Below are positions 24,181 to 32,150 of a DNA stretch of 64,000 bases, piece by piece (position 1 is the stretch's first letter; each line of letters begins with the position of its first letter). Origin of the DNA: Pseudomonadota bacterium (GTDB lineage: Bacteria > Pseudomonadota > Gammaproteobacteria > Steroidobacterales > Steroidobacteraceae); NCBI GenBank assembly GCA_016704655.1, contig JADIZR010000003.1, positions 228,152 to 292,151 of the forward strand, read 5' to 3'. The notes under the pieces are model-generated. The model worked only from the letters and a program-made list of their open reading frames with translations, was not told the DNA's origin and did not search any database. Made by a program: the position numbers and the translations under genes.

Positions 24181-24264
24181 GTTAAAGCGTTGGTCCAGTC
24201 CGTACCGAAGCGGCGGGCCAGTGGGCGGCTACAAAGTTAGCGTCGCGCGCTCCGCCCGCAAAGG
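24181..24264 (+). repeat. Direct repeat R2, copy 2 (toxin-antitoxin fragment)
   Basis: This matches 22756-22839, the junction of an antitoxin and a toxin remnant, but carries no start codon context and no complete gene. It is a fossil of a second RelE-type module directly after XRE copy 2. Confidence 0.75.
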
Positions 24265-24293
24265 ACGGAAGCGAAAAGGTCCGGCCGCGTAGC

Positions 24294-24340
24294 CAGATCA
24301 TTGTAAAGATCCTCTGCACGTTTCAGCTGAAACGTCGACG
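24294..24340. repeat. Palindromic repeat, copy D
   Basis: GTTTCAGCTGAAAC lies at 24320-24333. The ~42 bases around it (TTGTAAAGATCCTCTGCACG and CGTCGAC) match a segment inside the DUF222-HNH gene at 25957-25997. It may be a relic of another DUF222 gene or an inserted mobile repeat. Confidence 0.7.
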
Positions 24341-24370
24341 CGGCCGCCACCGACTCACGGCTTGACCGCA

Positions 24371-24391
24371 AACTGTACGGAACGTACAGTT
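24371..24391. promoter_or_regulatory. Perfect inverted repeat before a Phd-PIN module
   Basis: AACTGTACG and CGTACAGTT are perfect nine-base arms around GAA, 22 bases before the antitoxin start. Phd-type antitoxins bind palindromes here to repress their operons. Confidence 0.55.
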
Positions 24392-24413
24392 GTGATCAAA
24401 CCTGGAGTTGACC

Positions 24414-24662
24414 ATGGCGAAGCGTCGTTACAGCGGTGTCGAAGAAACCCGCCAACAGTTGCCCTCGCTGCTGGAAGGCGCGCATGCGGGACAAGCCGTG
24501 ATCATCACCAAGCGCGGCAAGCCCTATGCGGCGCTGGTCCCCATCGAGGCACTGCCGGATGCGAGGCCGCGCCCATCGGTCGTGGCGTTGCGCGGTTCAG
24601 GCAGGGGACTGTGGGGCAAGGACGCAGCGGCCTGGGTCAGCCGGATGCGCAACGAATGGTGA
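24414..24662 (+). CDS. Phd/YefM-type antitoxin
   Basis: The 82-residue protein shows the Phd fold: YSGVEETRQQLPSLLEGAH, then AVIITKRGKPYAALVPIEAL. The C-terminal part (GLWGKDAAAWVSRMRNEW) is the toxin-binding tail. Its stop overlaps the PIN-gene start by seven bases (ATGGTGA). The palindrome at 24371-24391 is its likely operator. Confidence 0.87.
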   Translation: MAKRRYSGVEETRQQLPSLLEGAHAGQAVIITKRGKPYAALVPIEALPDARPRPSVVALRGSGRGLWGKDAAAWVSRMRNEW

Positions 24663-25102
24663 AGGCCGCTTCGCTGCTGGCTGGGCTGCCCGAGCGTCCA
24701 GTCCTGGTGGTCGACACGGCGCCGATCATTTACTGGCTGGAGGGTCACGCGCGGTTCGCGGCGCGGTTCGCAGAGGTTTTTCACACTGCGGAATCCGGCG
24801 ACGCGTCGATCGTGATCTCCACGGTGACGCTCGCCGAGGTCCTTGCGGGGCCGATTACGTCGGGCGATGAGTTGCGCACGGCACAATATCGCGAGGCGTT
24901 GACGCGCGGACTGGGCTGGCAGGTGGCGCCGCTCGATGCAGAGACGGCGGTCGAGGCAGCGCGTATCCGTTCGGCGTATCGGTTGCGATTGCCGGATGCG
25001 ATCCAGGTCGCAACGGCTATTCGCGTCGGCGCGGCCGCGTTGATTACCCACGACAAGGCGCTCGCGCAAGTGGCAGGACTTCGGGTCCTGGGGCCAAACT
25101 AG
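24656..25102 (+). CDS. PIN-domain toxin
   Basis: The 148-residue product has a 12-residue leader, then a complete PIN domain with Asp20 (VVDTAPIIYWLEG), Glu61 (TLAEVLAG), Asp114 (RLPDAIQVATA) and Asp133 (THDKAL). It should be an Mg2+-dependent RNase controlled by the overlapping Phd-type antitoxin. I see no damage. Confidence 0.88.
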   Translation: MVKAASLLAGLPERPVLVVDTAPIIYWLEGHARFAARFAEVFHTAESGDASIVISTVTLAEVLAGPITSGDELRTAQYREALTRGLGWQVAPLDAETAVEAARIRSAYRLRLPDAIQVATAIRVGAAALITHDKALAQVAGLRVLGPN

Positions 25103-25297
25103 GCCAGGGTTCAACCTGGGACGTCGTTGCGAATCGCAGGCGGCGGCAGCTCGGTGCGCGGTGGCCTGGCGATCATCGCCGCCACGAACAGGTCGCCTCG
25201 GGGATCAGTTCATCCGCCGGGTCCGACGCGGCAGATTAATCTATATTTCTCGATGTTTTCATCGAAAATTCGCTTGAGAACGGTAGCGATTCTGGTA

Positions 25298-25323
25298 CGA
25301 TACTGTACATAAACACAGTATCG
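25298..25323. promoter_or_regulatory. LexA (SOS) box before the DUF222-HNH gene
   Basis: TACTGTACATAAACACAGTA (25301-25320) fits the E. coli LexA consensus TACTGT-N8-ACAGTA, i.e. CTG-N10-CAG, inside a nine-base perfect inverted repeat (CGATACTGT/ACAGTATCG). It ends nine bases before the ATG, so LexA binding would block transcription or its start. SOS control of 13E12/DUF222-family genes is known in Mycobacterium tuberculosis. Confidence 0.65.
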
Positions 25324-25331
25324 GTGCGGCC

Positions 25332-26720
25332 ATGGAAGATGCCCCCCAAGACACGCCCCAAGACGCCACGCAGAATGGGAGCCAGCACGCTACGGACAGC
25401 GGCCTCTCGATCCGCGAACTCGAAGCGCAGATCACCGAGCTGGCGGGCCACCTGAACGCGGCCAATCACCGCTGGCTGGTCCTGATCGCCGAGTTCGACC
25501 GTCGCAACGGCTGGTCGGATGGCGCCACGCGGTCGTGTGCGCACTGGCTCAGCTGGAAATGCGGGCTCGATCTCGGGGCGGCACGCGAGAAGGTGCGCGT
25601 GGCCAGGGCCATCGAGTCCCTGCCGAAGATATCGGTGGCGATGTCGAACGGGCAGTTGAGCTACTCAAAGGCGCGGGCGCTCACGCGAGTGGCGACGCCG
25701 GTCATCGAAGACGTGCTGCTCAACGTGGCGCTGCACGGCACCACGCATCACGTGGAGACGCTCGTGCGGCAGTTTCGACGCGTGCAGGAAGTCGAGGAGC
25801 TTTCGCGCGAGCAGCGACAGTACTCGCAGCGGCGGCTCACGTATTTCCACGACAACGACGGTTCGCTGGTGGTCAAGTTGCAGCTCACTGCCGAGAGTGG
25901 CGCGTTGTTTCTCAAGGCCATCGAGGCTGCGTTGCCGGAAATTCCGTTGCCGGACGATTGTAAAGATTCGCTGCACGTTTCAGCTGAAACGTCGACACCG
26001 GCAATGCGTCGCGCCGATGCGCTGGTCGTCATGGCCGAAAGCTTCCTGCAACACGGCGCGGTTGCGATGAAAGGTGGCGATCGACACCAGGTCGTCGTGC
26101 ATATCGACGAAGCCACGCTGCGCAAGGGCGAGGCCGGCCGGTGCGAGATCGATGACGGCCCGGCAATTCCGGTGGCAACCGCGCGACGCTTCGCGTGCGA
26201 CTGCAGCAAGGTCGAAATCACCGAGGACGAGCAGGGTGAGCCGCTCGATGTGGGTCGCAAGACTCGCAGTATTCCGCCGGCATTGCGTCGTGCACTGGCC
26301 GCTCGCGATAAAGGCTGCGTGTTTCCTGGCTGTAATCACAAGCGCTATGTGGACGGGCACCACGTCGAGCACTGGGCGGACGGCGGCGAAACCAAGCTTT
26401 CGAACCTGGCCACGCTGTGCCGGTTCCACCATCGCGCGGTGCACGAAGGCGGCATCAAGATGCAGCGTTGCGATGACGGTGCGTGGCGATTTACCAATGC
26501 CAGGGGCGAGTCGCTGAATGGTTGCGCGCCGGGACACACGCAGCCGCTGGCGGATTGGCGAGACCTGCCAGCCGTGCATGAAAAGAGCGGCATTAAAATC
26601 GATTCCGGTACCGCCACCACCGGCTGGCGTGGCGAACGCATGGATTACGGTATTGCCATCGACTCGCTGCTGTTCAGGGCCGCGGCGGATAAGCTGCAGG
26701 AGCGGGGTGGCGCGACTTAG
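25332..26720 (+). CDS. DUF222 (13E12-type) HNH endonuclease
   Basis: The 462-residue protein has an N-terminal helical DUF222 region (IRELEAQITELAGHLNAAN; WLSWKCGLDLGAAREKVRVA) and a C-terminal HNH nuclease: CVFPGCNHKRYVDGHHVEHW, then NLATLCRFHHRAVHEGG. Such proteins are repeated in many genomes and are suspected selfish or damage-inducible elements. An SOS box precedes it. Palindromic repeat copy E lies within the gene and encodes HVSAETST. The frame is intact. Confidence 0.88.
   Translation: MEDAPQDTPQDATQNGSQHATDSGLSIRELEAQITELAGHLNAANHRWLVLIAEFDRRNGWSDGATRSCAHWLSWKCGLDLGAAREKVRVARAIESLPKISVAMSNGQLSYSKARALTRVATPVIEDVLLNVALHGTTHHVETLVRQFRRVQEVEELSREQRQYSQRRLTYFHDNDGSLVVKLQLTAESGALFLKAIEAALPEIPLPDDCKDSLHVSAETSTPAMRRADALVVMAESFLQHGAVAMKGGDRHQVVVHIDEATLRKGEAGRCEIDDGPAIPVATARRFACDCSKVEITEDEQGEPLDVGRKTRSIPPALRRALAARDKGCVFPGCNHKRYVDGHHVEHWADGGETKLSNLATLCRFHHRAVHEGGIKMQRCDDGAWRFTNARGESLNGCAPGHTQPLADWRDLPAVHEKSGIKIDSGTATTGWRGERMDYGIAIDSLLFRAAADKLQERGGAT
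25957..25997. repeat. Palindromic repeat, copy E, inside the HNH gene
   Basis: GTTTCAGCTGAAAC lies at 25977-25990, in frame as VSAET. The flanks match copy D (24294-24340). Whether the gene is the source of the repeat or its host cannot be decided from one window. Confidence 0.7.
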
Positions 26721-26786
26721 CAGGCACGAGTCAACGGATTCCGTGTATACACTGCGCGGACTGGACCGCAGCAGGGAGGGGGTCTC

Positions 26787-27977
26787 ATGCGGCTGCATCT
26801 CGTTCGTGTGATCGTGCTCACCACGGTTGCGTTCCTCGCGCTGGTTCCCCAGCGGCTCTGCGCTGCGCCGGACATTGCGCTGCAGATGACCGTCGATACC
26901 GTCGTGCCGACGGCGGGTCAGCCGGTCCAGTTCACGATTACGGCTAGCAACATTGGCGCGGATGCCGCGAGCGGCGTGCAGGTCACGGACCAGTTGCCGG
27001 CCGAACTGAAGATTCCAACGGGGATGGCGGCCTTTCCGAGCACGGGGACGTACGACGCTGCGACTGGCATCTGGTCAATAGGCTCGCTGGCCGCGGGCGC
27101 CAACGCCACGCTGATCATTCCTGCCGTCGTCGCGGTTGCCACGCAGCCGCCGTGCAGCGTCAATGTGGCGGTAAGCAGCCTCGCCCTCGATACGCAAACA
27201 TCGAACGATCGGGCGGTTGCGGCGGTGAAGCGAACCGCTGCCGACCGCTGTGTCGACCTTGCGATCAGCGCCAATGGCACCCTCGAGCCTCAATGCAGTG
27301 AAGCGCGCCATTACGATGCGTACGTGTACGTGTTCAACGGCGGCCCGGATGCCGCCAGCAACGTATGCGTCGACCTGGGCCAGGCGCCGGCGTCGGTCCC
27401 GGGATTTCGTTTCGACAGCGCCGGCTGCACGACCACGCGCTGCACGGTGCCGTCCATCGCCGCCGGGTCGCGAGTCGCGCTGCACGTGACCTCCGACGAC
27501 TTCAAGAACAACCGGCAGCGGACGGAGACGTTCGCCTTTGCAACATCGAGCAGCGATACCGATTACCTGACGACGAACAACCAGGCCACGGTGACGAGTC
27601 AAATCCCGGTATTCGACGACTGCCCGGATCTCGTGCCGAATGACGGCCTGACCATGAGCTGCTTCATCGCCACTGCCGCCTACGGCTCGCCGCTCGAGCC
27701 CCATGTCGCGGCGCTGCGTGACTTCCGCGACCGCTACCTGCAACGCACCGCGCCCGGGCGCGCTTTCATCCGCTTCTACTATCGTCACTCGCCACCCGTC
27801 GCAGCCGTGATCGCCGAGCACGCATGGCTGCGGTCCCTCGTGCGGATGCTGCTGACGCCGCTGGTGCTGGCGATCGCGTTTCCGCTGCGTGCGCTGATGC
27901 TCTTGGCCCTGGCGGCTGCGCTGCTGCTCGCCATGAATCGACGCTCTTGGTGGAGAATCACTCATGCCCGCCGCTGA
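26787..27977 (+). CDS. Secreted DUF11 repeat protein with CFI-box C-terminus
   Basis: A signal peptide (VLTTVAFLALVPQRLCA) is followed by a DUF11-type Ig-like domain (PTAGQPVQFTITASNIGADA, VQVTDQLPAEL) and a second such domain. A CFI box, SCFIATAAYGSPLEPHV, follows, then a membrane-spanning segment and a basic end (MNRRSWW). This is the CFI-box-CTERM layout, so the protein is probably exported and membrane-anchored. Function is unknown. Its end overlaps the next gene by 14 bases. Confidence 0.82.
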   Translation: MRLHLVRVIVLTTVAFLALVPQRLCAAPDIALQMTVDTVVPTAGQPVQFTITASNIGADAASGVQVTDQLPAELKIPTGMAAFPSTGTYDAATGIWSIGSLAAGANATLIIPAVVAVATQPPCSVNVAVSSLALDTQTSNDRAVAAVKRTAADRCVDLAISANGTLEPQCSEARHYDAYVYVFNGGPDAASNVCVDLGQAPASVPGFRFDSAGCTTTRCTVPSIAAGSRVALHVTSDDFKNNRQRTETFAFATSSSDTDYLTTNNQATVTSQIPVFDDCPDLVPNDGLTMSCFIATAAYGSPLEPHVAALRDFRDRYLQRTAPGRAFIRFYYRHSPPVAAVIAEHAWLRSLVRMLLTPLVLAIAFPLRALMLLALAAALLLAMNRRSWWRITHARR

Positions 27978-28413
27978 GCGCCTCGCCCTGCTGGGTTCCG
28001 GCGTTTACTTCCTGGTTGGCCTGCTGACGGGCATCTGGAAGTACCGCGGGATGATGAGTTCGCCGACAGGCCAGGCGCACCCCTATGTCGACATCGTGCA
28101 CCGGGCCGCGCTGATGTACGCGTTCGCCAGCCTCGTCGTCTGGAAGTTCGCGGAACTGAGTCCGCTGGGCGACGGCCTGGAGCTGGCGTCTGTGGTGGCG
28201 TTGGAAGGCTACTTCGGTATCGCCATCCTGGTTTACGTCGTGCACGCGCTGCTGCAGGACACGGACAATCAGTTGCGCGCGCCGCACCGTCTCGGCACGG
28301 CTGCAGTACCGCGAGTGTTGATCGAGGTGTTCATGTGGTCGCTCATTGCGGCCGAGCTTGGCGGTTTTGTCGTGTTGTTCTACGGCGGGGGAAGGGGCCT
28401 GTCGTTCTGGTGA
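27964..28413 (+). CDS. Membrane protein with four transmembrane segments
   Basis: This 149-residue protein has hydrophobic segments near residues 8-24, 48-66, 76-96 and 122-142. A short polar loop (DTDNQLRAPHRLG) separates the last two. It overlaps the preceding CFI-box gene by 14 bases and shares its direction, so co-transcription is likely. No family is recognised. Confidence 0.7.
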   Translation: MPAAERLALLGSGVYFLVGLLTGIWKYRGMMSSPTGQAHPYVDIVHRAALMYAFASLVVWKFAELSPLGDGLELASVVALEGYFGIAILVYVVHALLQDTDNQLRAPHRLGTAAVPRVLIEVFMWSLIAAELGGFVVLFYGGGRGLSFW

Positions 28414-28509
28414 CCCACCTTGGGCACGGTGCCCGCGAGGGGCAAACATGGGCCGGAGGGTGCATCCGGCAAGGTGAATGGCCGGGTATCCTGCTGCGAC
28501 TGCGCCCCG

Positions 28510-28537
28510 TATAATGACCATAAATAGTGGTCACTAT
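28510..28537. promoter_or_regulatory. Promoter -10 and operator before a Phd-PIN module
   Basis: TATAAT (28510-28515) overlaps an inverted repeat, ATAATGACCA / TGGTCACTAT (nine of ten pairs, seven-base spacer), about 11 bases before the ATG. The arrangement suits autorepression by the Phd-type antitoxin. No good -35 element is visible. Confidence 0.55.
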
Positions 28538-28548
28538 GGAGAACACCC

Positions 28549-28842
28549 ATGAGTATCCCTGCGGCGGTATTCAAGGCCGAATGCCTGAAGCTGATGGATG
28601 AGGTGGCGCGGACCGGCCAGCCGGTCGTGATCACGAAGCACGGCAAGCCAGTGGCGCAACTGGCGCCGGTGGCGGCGGAGCCGAAGTCACTGTTCGGCTA
28701 CATGAAGAACACTGTAACGATCAAGCGCGACATCGTCGTGCCGACCGATGATTCCTGGAGCGCCGTGTCGGGCGTGGAGTATCGTCTCTACGCCCGGGCC
28801 GGGAAGAAGCCACGCACACGCCGCGCCGGCTTGAAGAAATGA
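28549..28842 (+). CDS. Phd/YefM-type antitoxin
   Basis: The 97-residue protein has the Phd fold: AAVFKAECLKLMDEVARTGQ, then VVITKHGKPVAQLAPV. A GYMKNTV segment and a basic tail (KKPRTRRAGLKK) follow. It lies 13 bases upstream of a PIN gene in the same direction. It should bind the palindromic operator at 28511-28537 and inhibit the PIN toxin. Confidence 0.88.
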   Translation: MSIPAAVFKAECLKLMDEVARTGQPVVITKHGKPVAQLAPVAAEPKSLFGYMKNTVTIKRDIVVPTDDSWSAVSGVEYRLYARAGKKPRTRRAGLKK

Positions 28843-28855
28843 GCGCGCTGCAGAA

Positions 28856-29272
28856 ATGAGTGCGCTGCTGCTCGATACGCACGTCTGGCTGTGGTACGCG
28901 GAAGGCGTCACCGATCGACTGCGTCCGGCGAGCATCAGGAAGCTCGATGAAGCTCGCAAGGGCGGCGGGCTGGTTATTTCGGCCATATCGGTGTGGGAGA
29001 TCGGCATGCACGCAGCCCGCGGGCGGATTCAGCTCGCCGTGCCGTTGCGGGACTGGGTCGATCGAGCACTGGGTGTGCCGGGTATTCGCCTGGCGCCCCT
29101 GGATGCGGCGGTTGCTGCCGAAAGCACGCTGCTCCCGGGCGAGCCGCAAGGGGATCCTGCTGATCGCTTCCTGATCGCGACCGCCCGAACCCATGGACTC
29201 GTGCTGGCGACACGTGACGAGCGCATCCTGGACTACGCGAAGTCGGGGTTCCTGCGCGTCGCCAGGATGTAG
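28856..29272 (+). CDS. PIN-domain toxin
   Basis: The 138-residue product has Asp7 (LLDTHVWLWY), Glu48 (VWEIGMHAARG), Asp103 (DPADRFLIATA) and Asp121 (TRDERIL), a complete PIN active site of the VapC type. The DTHVWLW start is typical of Phd-partnered PIN toxins. It appears intact. Confidence 0.9.
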   Translation: MSALLLDTHVWLWYAEGVTDRLRPASIRKLDEARKGGGLVISAISVWEIGMHAARGRIQLAVPLRDWVDRALGVPGIRLAPLDAAVAAESTLLPGEPQGDPADRFLIATARTHGLVLATRDERILDYAKSGFLRVARM

Positions 29273-29395
29273 AACCGTCACACGACCGTCACACGACTGT
29301 CGCCGACTCGCGCCTTCCGCAATTACGGATTGACTGCTTCGGCGGTCGGGCCAATGTTGAGCTATCGACGACCCGTCTGTCTGGGGGCAACCACG

Positions 29396-29821
29396 ATGCC
29401 ATATCGAATCCGGTGGGAAGGGCACGGGGTCTACCGGCGCTTCTTCGGCGTCATCACCCTGGCCGAGTTTCGTGCAGCCAACAAGGAAATGCGCACCGAC
29501 GTGCGCTATGAGGGCATCCGCTACATCATTTCCGATTACCTGGAAGCCCAGCCGGCCCCGGACATCACCGAACGGGACCTCAAGGCGTATGCAGAGCTCG
29601 AACGCGTCTACTTCTACAGCAGCCCGGACACCGTGCACGCGATCGTCGCCACCGACCCGAAGGCCGTGACCCTGGCCCGCTACTACGAGTCGCTCGGCGT
29701 CTCGCCTTACTGTGTCGCCGACTTCACGACAGTCGCCGACGCCCGGGGCTGGATCGCGAGCAATCCGCGGCTGCATTGGCTCAGGCCGCCGCAGAGCACC
29801 ACGGTCGCGGCGGGAACGTAA
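29396..29821 (+). CDS. SpoIIAA/STAS-like hypothetical protein
   Basis: The 141-residue protein starts MPYRIRWEGHGVYRRF and has alternating strand-helix elements (GVITLAEFRAANKEM; AIVATDPKAVTLARYYESLG). This resembles the SpoIIAA-like fold used in signalling or lipid-binding proteins, but similarity is weak. I chose ATG 29396 because the conserved-looking fold begins there; the frame is open to 29330. It precedes the acyl-CoA synthetase gene by 29 bases. Confidence 0.6.
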   Translation: MPYRIRWEGHGVYRRFFGVITLAEFRAANKEMRTDVRYEGIRYIISDYLEAQPAPDITERDLKAYAELERVYFYSSPDTVHAIVATDPKAVTLARYYESLGVSPYCVADFTTVADARGWIASNPRLHWLRPPQSTTVAAGT

Positions 29822-29850
29822 TTGCGCCCTGCTGTGGGGTTCGATCGAAC

Positions 29851-31542
29851 ATGACCACGATCATTGCCGACGACGCGCTGGCGCTCCAGCGGTTGTACCA
29901 CTGGGAAAGGACCGCACCCGAACGGGTGGCGCTGACGCAGCCGCTGGGTGGCGGCGTGGTGCGCGACTACACGTGGCGCGAGGTGCTCGACCAGTCGCGA
30001 CGCATGGCCGCGCACCTGCAGAGCCTCGGCCTGCAGCCGGGCGACCGCATCGCCATCCTCTCGAAGAACACGGCGCACTGGCTGATGAGCGACTTCGCCA
30101 TCTGGCTCGCGGGTTGCGTCTCGGTGCCGCTGTTCCCCACGCTGGCGCCCGGCACGATCCGGCAGATCCTCGAGCACAGCGAGTCCAGGTTGCTGTTCGT
30201 CGGCAAGCTCGATGGCTGGGACCACATGAAGTCGGGCGTGCCCGAGGGGCTGCCGTGCATCAGCCATCCGCTGGCGCCGCAGGATGCGCAAGAGAACAAC
30301 CCGCGGTGGGACGACATCGCCGCGAGCACCGCGCCGCTCCAGGGCGAGCCGGTCCGCCCCGGCGAGGAACTCGCTTCGATCATCTACACGTCGGGCACGA
30401 CCGGCGCACCGAAGGGCGTGATGCACAGCTTCGCGGCGTTCGCGTGGGTGGTGCAGACTGCACTCAAGCGCGTCCCGCTCGACGGCAGCACGCGCATGTT
30501 GTCGTACCTGCCGTTGTCGCACGTGGTCGAGCGCGCGCTGGTCGAGCACGGCCAGCTCGCTTCCGGCATGCACGTGTACTTCGCCGATCGCCTCGAGACG
30601 TTTGCCGCGGACCTGCAGCGTGCCCGTCCGACCGTGTTCTTCTCGGTGCCGCGGCTGTGGGTCAAGTTCCAGCACGGCGTGCTGGCGAAGATACCGGCTG
30701 CGAAGCTCGACCGGCTGCTGCAACTGCCAATCGCCAGGGGCCTGGTCCGCCGGAAGATCCTCACTGCGCTCGGCCTGCAGGACTGCATCTTCGCCGCGGG
30801 CGGCGCGGCGCCCATGCCACCGGAACTGCTGCGCTGGTATGCCAGGATCGGGCTGCACATCGCCGAAGGCTACGGCATGACCGAGAATCTCGCGGCCACT
30901 CACATCACGGTGCCGGGACAGGCCATCGGCACCGTGGGTCAGACCTACGACGGCGTGCAGTGCCGGCTGGACCCGGCCAGCGGTGAGATCCAGATCAAGA
31001 GTCCGGCAACGATGCTCGGCTACTACAAGGAACCCGAGCTGACCCGGCAGGCGTTCACCGACGACGGCTGGATGCACACGGGTGACAAGGGCGCGTTCGA
31101 CGCCGCGGGCAACCTGAAGATCACGGGTCGCGTGAAGGACATCTTCAAGACCAGCAAGGGCAAGTACGTCGCGCCGGCGCCGATCGAGGAACGGCTGGTG
31201 ATGCACGCGGCCGTGGAAGCCTGCTGCGTGACCGGCGCCAACCTCGGCCAGCCGATCGGCCTGTTGATGCTCAACGACGAGGCGGTCAGGCAACTGCAGG
31301 ATCCCGCGGGCCGCGCCGAACTCGAGGCGTCGCTCGCCGAGCTGCTGCAGTCGACCAACCGGGCGCTCGATCCCCACGAGCAGATGGCCTGCCTGGTGGC
31401 GATGACCGAGGCGTGGACAGTGGACAACGAGCTGATCACGCCGACGCTGAAGGTCAAGCGCAATCGCATCGAGGACCTGTTCGCCGCCAACTTCGAACGC
31501 TGGGCGCACATGGGTCGCGCAATCGTCTGGCACGAGCAGTGA
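29851..31542 (+). CDS. AMP-forming long-chain acyl-CoA synthetase
   Basis: The 563-residue protein has the adenylate-forming enzyme motifs: YTSGTTGAPKGVMHS (P-loop-like A3), YGMTENLAA (A5), GWMHTGDKG (A7) and GRVKDIFKTSKGKYVAP (A8-A10 region). Length and layout fit FadD15-like long-chain acyl-CoA ligases. It would activate fatty acids for storage-lipid synthesis by the WS/DGAT genes nearby. A broken copy of its 5' end lies at 42606-42846. Confidence 0.92.
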   Translation: MTTIIADDALALQRLYHWERTAPERVALTQPLGGGVVRDYTWREVLDQSRRMAAHLQSLGLQPGDRIAILSKNTAHWLMSDFAIWLAGCVSVPLFPTLAPGTIRQILEHSESRLLFVGKLDGWDHMKSGVPEGLPCISHPLAPQDAQENNPRWDDIAASTAPLQGEPVRPGEELASIIYTSGTTGAPKGVMHSFAAFAWVVQTALKRVPLDGSTRMLSYLPLSHVVERALVEHGQLASGMHVYFADRLETFAADLQRARPTVFFSVPRLWVKFQHGVLAKIPAAKLDRLLQLPIARGLVRRKILTALGLQDCIFAAGGAAPMPPELLRWYARIGLHIAEGYGMTENLAATHITVPGQAIGTVGQTYDGVQCRLDPASGEIQIKSPATMLGYYKEPELTRQAFTDDGWMHTGDKGAFDAAGNLKITGRVKDIFKTSKGKYVAPAPIEERLVMHAAVEACCVTGANLGQPIGLLMLNDEAVRQLQDPAGRAELEASLAELLQSTNRALDPHEQMACLVAMTEAWTVDNELITPTLKVKRNRIEDLFAANFERWAHMGRAIVWHEQ

Positions 31543-31608
31543 TGCCGGCTGGGCGGCCGGTGCGCAAGCGCATAATGACCGCCTCCAGGGCAACGACGGA
31601 AATCCGGC

Positions 31609-32127
31609 ATGAGCGACGACACCAAGGCCTGTCCCGTTTGTGGCGAGACCATCAAGGCGGTCGCCATCAAGTGCCGCTTCTGCAATACCGACCTGGCGGC
31701 CCTGGCCGCGGCGAAGGAAGCGGAAGTCGAGAAGATGGTCTTCTCGGGTCACCCTGCGGTCATCTACAGCGCGTCGCAGTGGGTCGTCGTGGTGCTCACG
31801 CTGGGCCTGGCCTGGGTCTATTACTGGGTGAAGGCCATCGGGACGCGCTACGAGATCACTTCGCAGCGCGTGCGGGTCGAGCGCGGGATTTTTTCGAAGA
31901 CCAAGGACAGCATCGAAGTGTTCCGCATCGACCACTTCGACCTGCACAAGCCGCTCGGCATGCGCCTGGTGGGGCATTGCCTGCTCGACCTTCGCTCGTC
32001 GGACACGAGCTCAGCCACCGTCATCCTGTACGGCATCCCCGGCCTGGAGCAGCTGGCGGATACCCTGCGCGAGTATTCACTGCGTGAGCGCACGCGGCGG
32101 CGCCTGACGACCTTCGTCCAGGCGTAG
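31609..32127 (+). CDS. Zinc-ribbon plus PH-like (bPH2) membrane protein
   Basis: The 172-residue product starts with a zinc ribbon (CPVCGE and CRFCNT). It then has a transmembrane segment (WVVVVLTLGLAWVYYW) and a bacterial PH-like domain (YEITSQRVRVERGIFSKTKD, VFRIDHFDLHKPLG). Such proteins are inner-membrane proteins of unknown function. A paralogous copy with an internal deletion lies at 37230-37421. Confidence 0.82.
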   Translation: MSDDTKACPVCGETIKAVAIKCRFCNTDLAALAAAKEAEVEKMVFSGHPAVIYSASQWVVVVLTLGLAWVYYWVKAIGTRYEITSQRVRVERGIFSKTKDSIEVFRIDHFDLHKPLGMRLVGHCLLDLRSSDTSSATVILYGIPGLEQLADTLREYSLRERTRRRLTTFVQA

Positions 32128-32150
32128 CCGCGCGGCTTCGACTTGAGAAG

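Noticed and set aside
24371..24391. AACTGTACG/CGTACAGTT palindrome as a second SOS box
   Set aside because: The CTG and CAG half-sites are 11 bases apart, not the 10 of the LexA consensus; an antitoxin operator fits better.
29707..31977. 756-residue reverse-strand open frame
   Set aside because: It is opposite the acyl-CoA synthetase and PH-domain genes; its composition (His/Arg/Ala-rich) is typical of antisense frames in GC-rich DNA.
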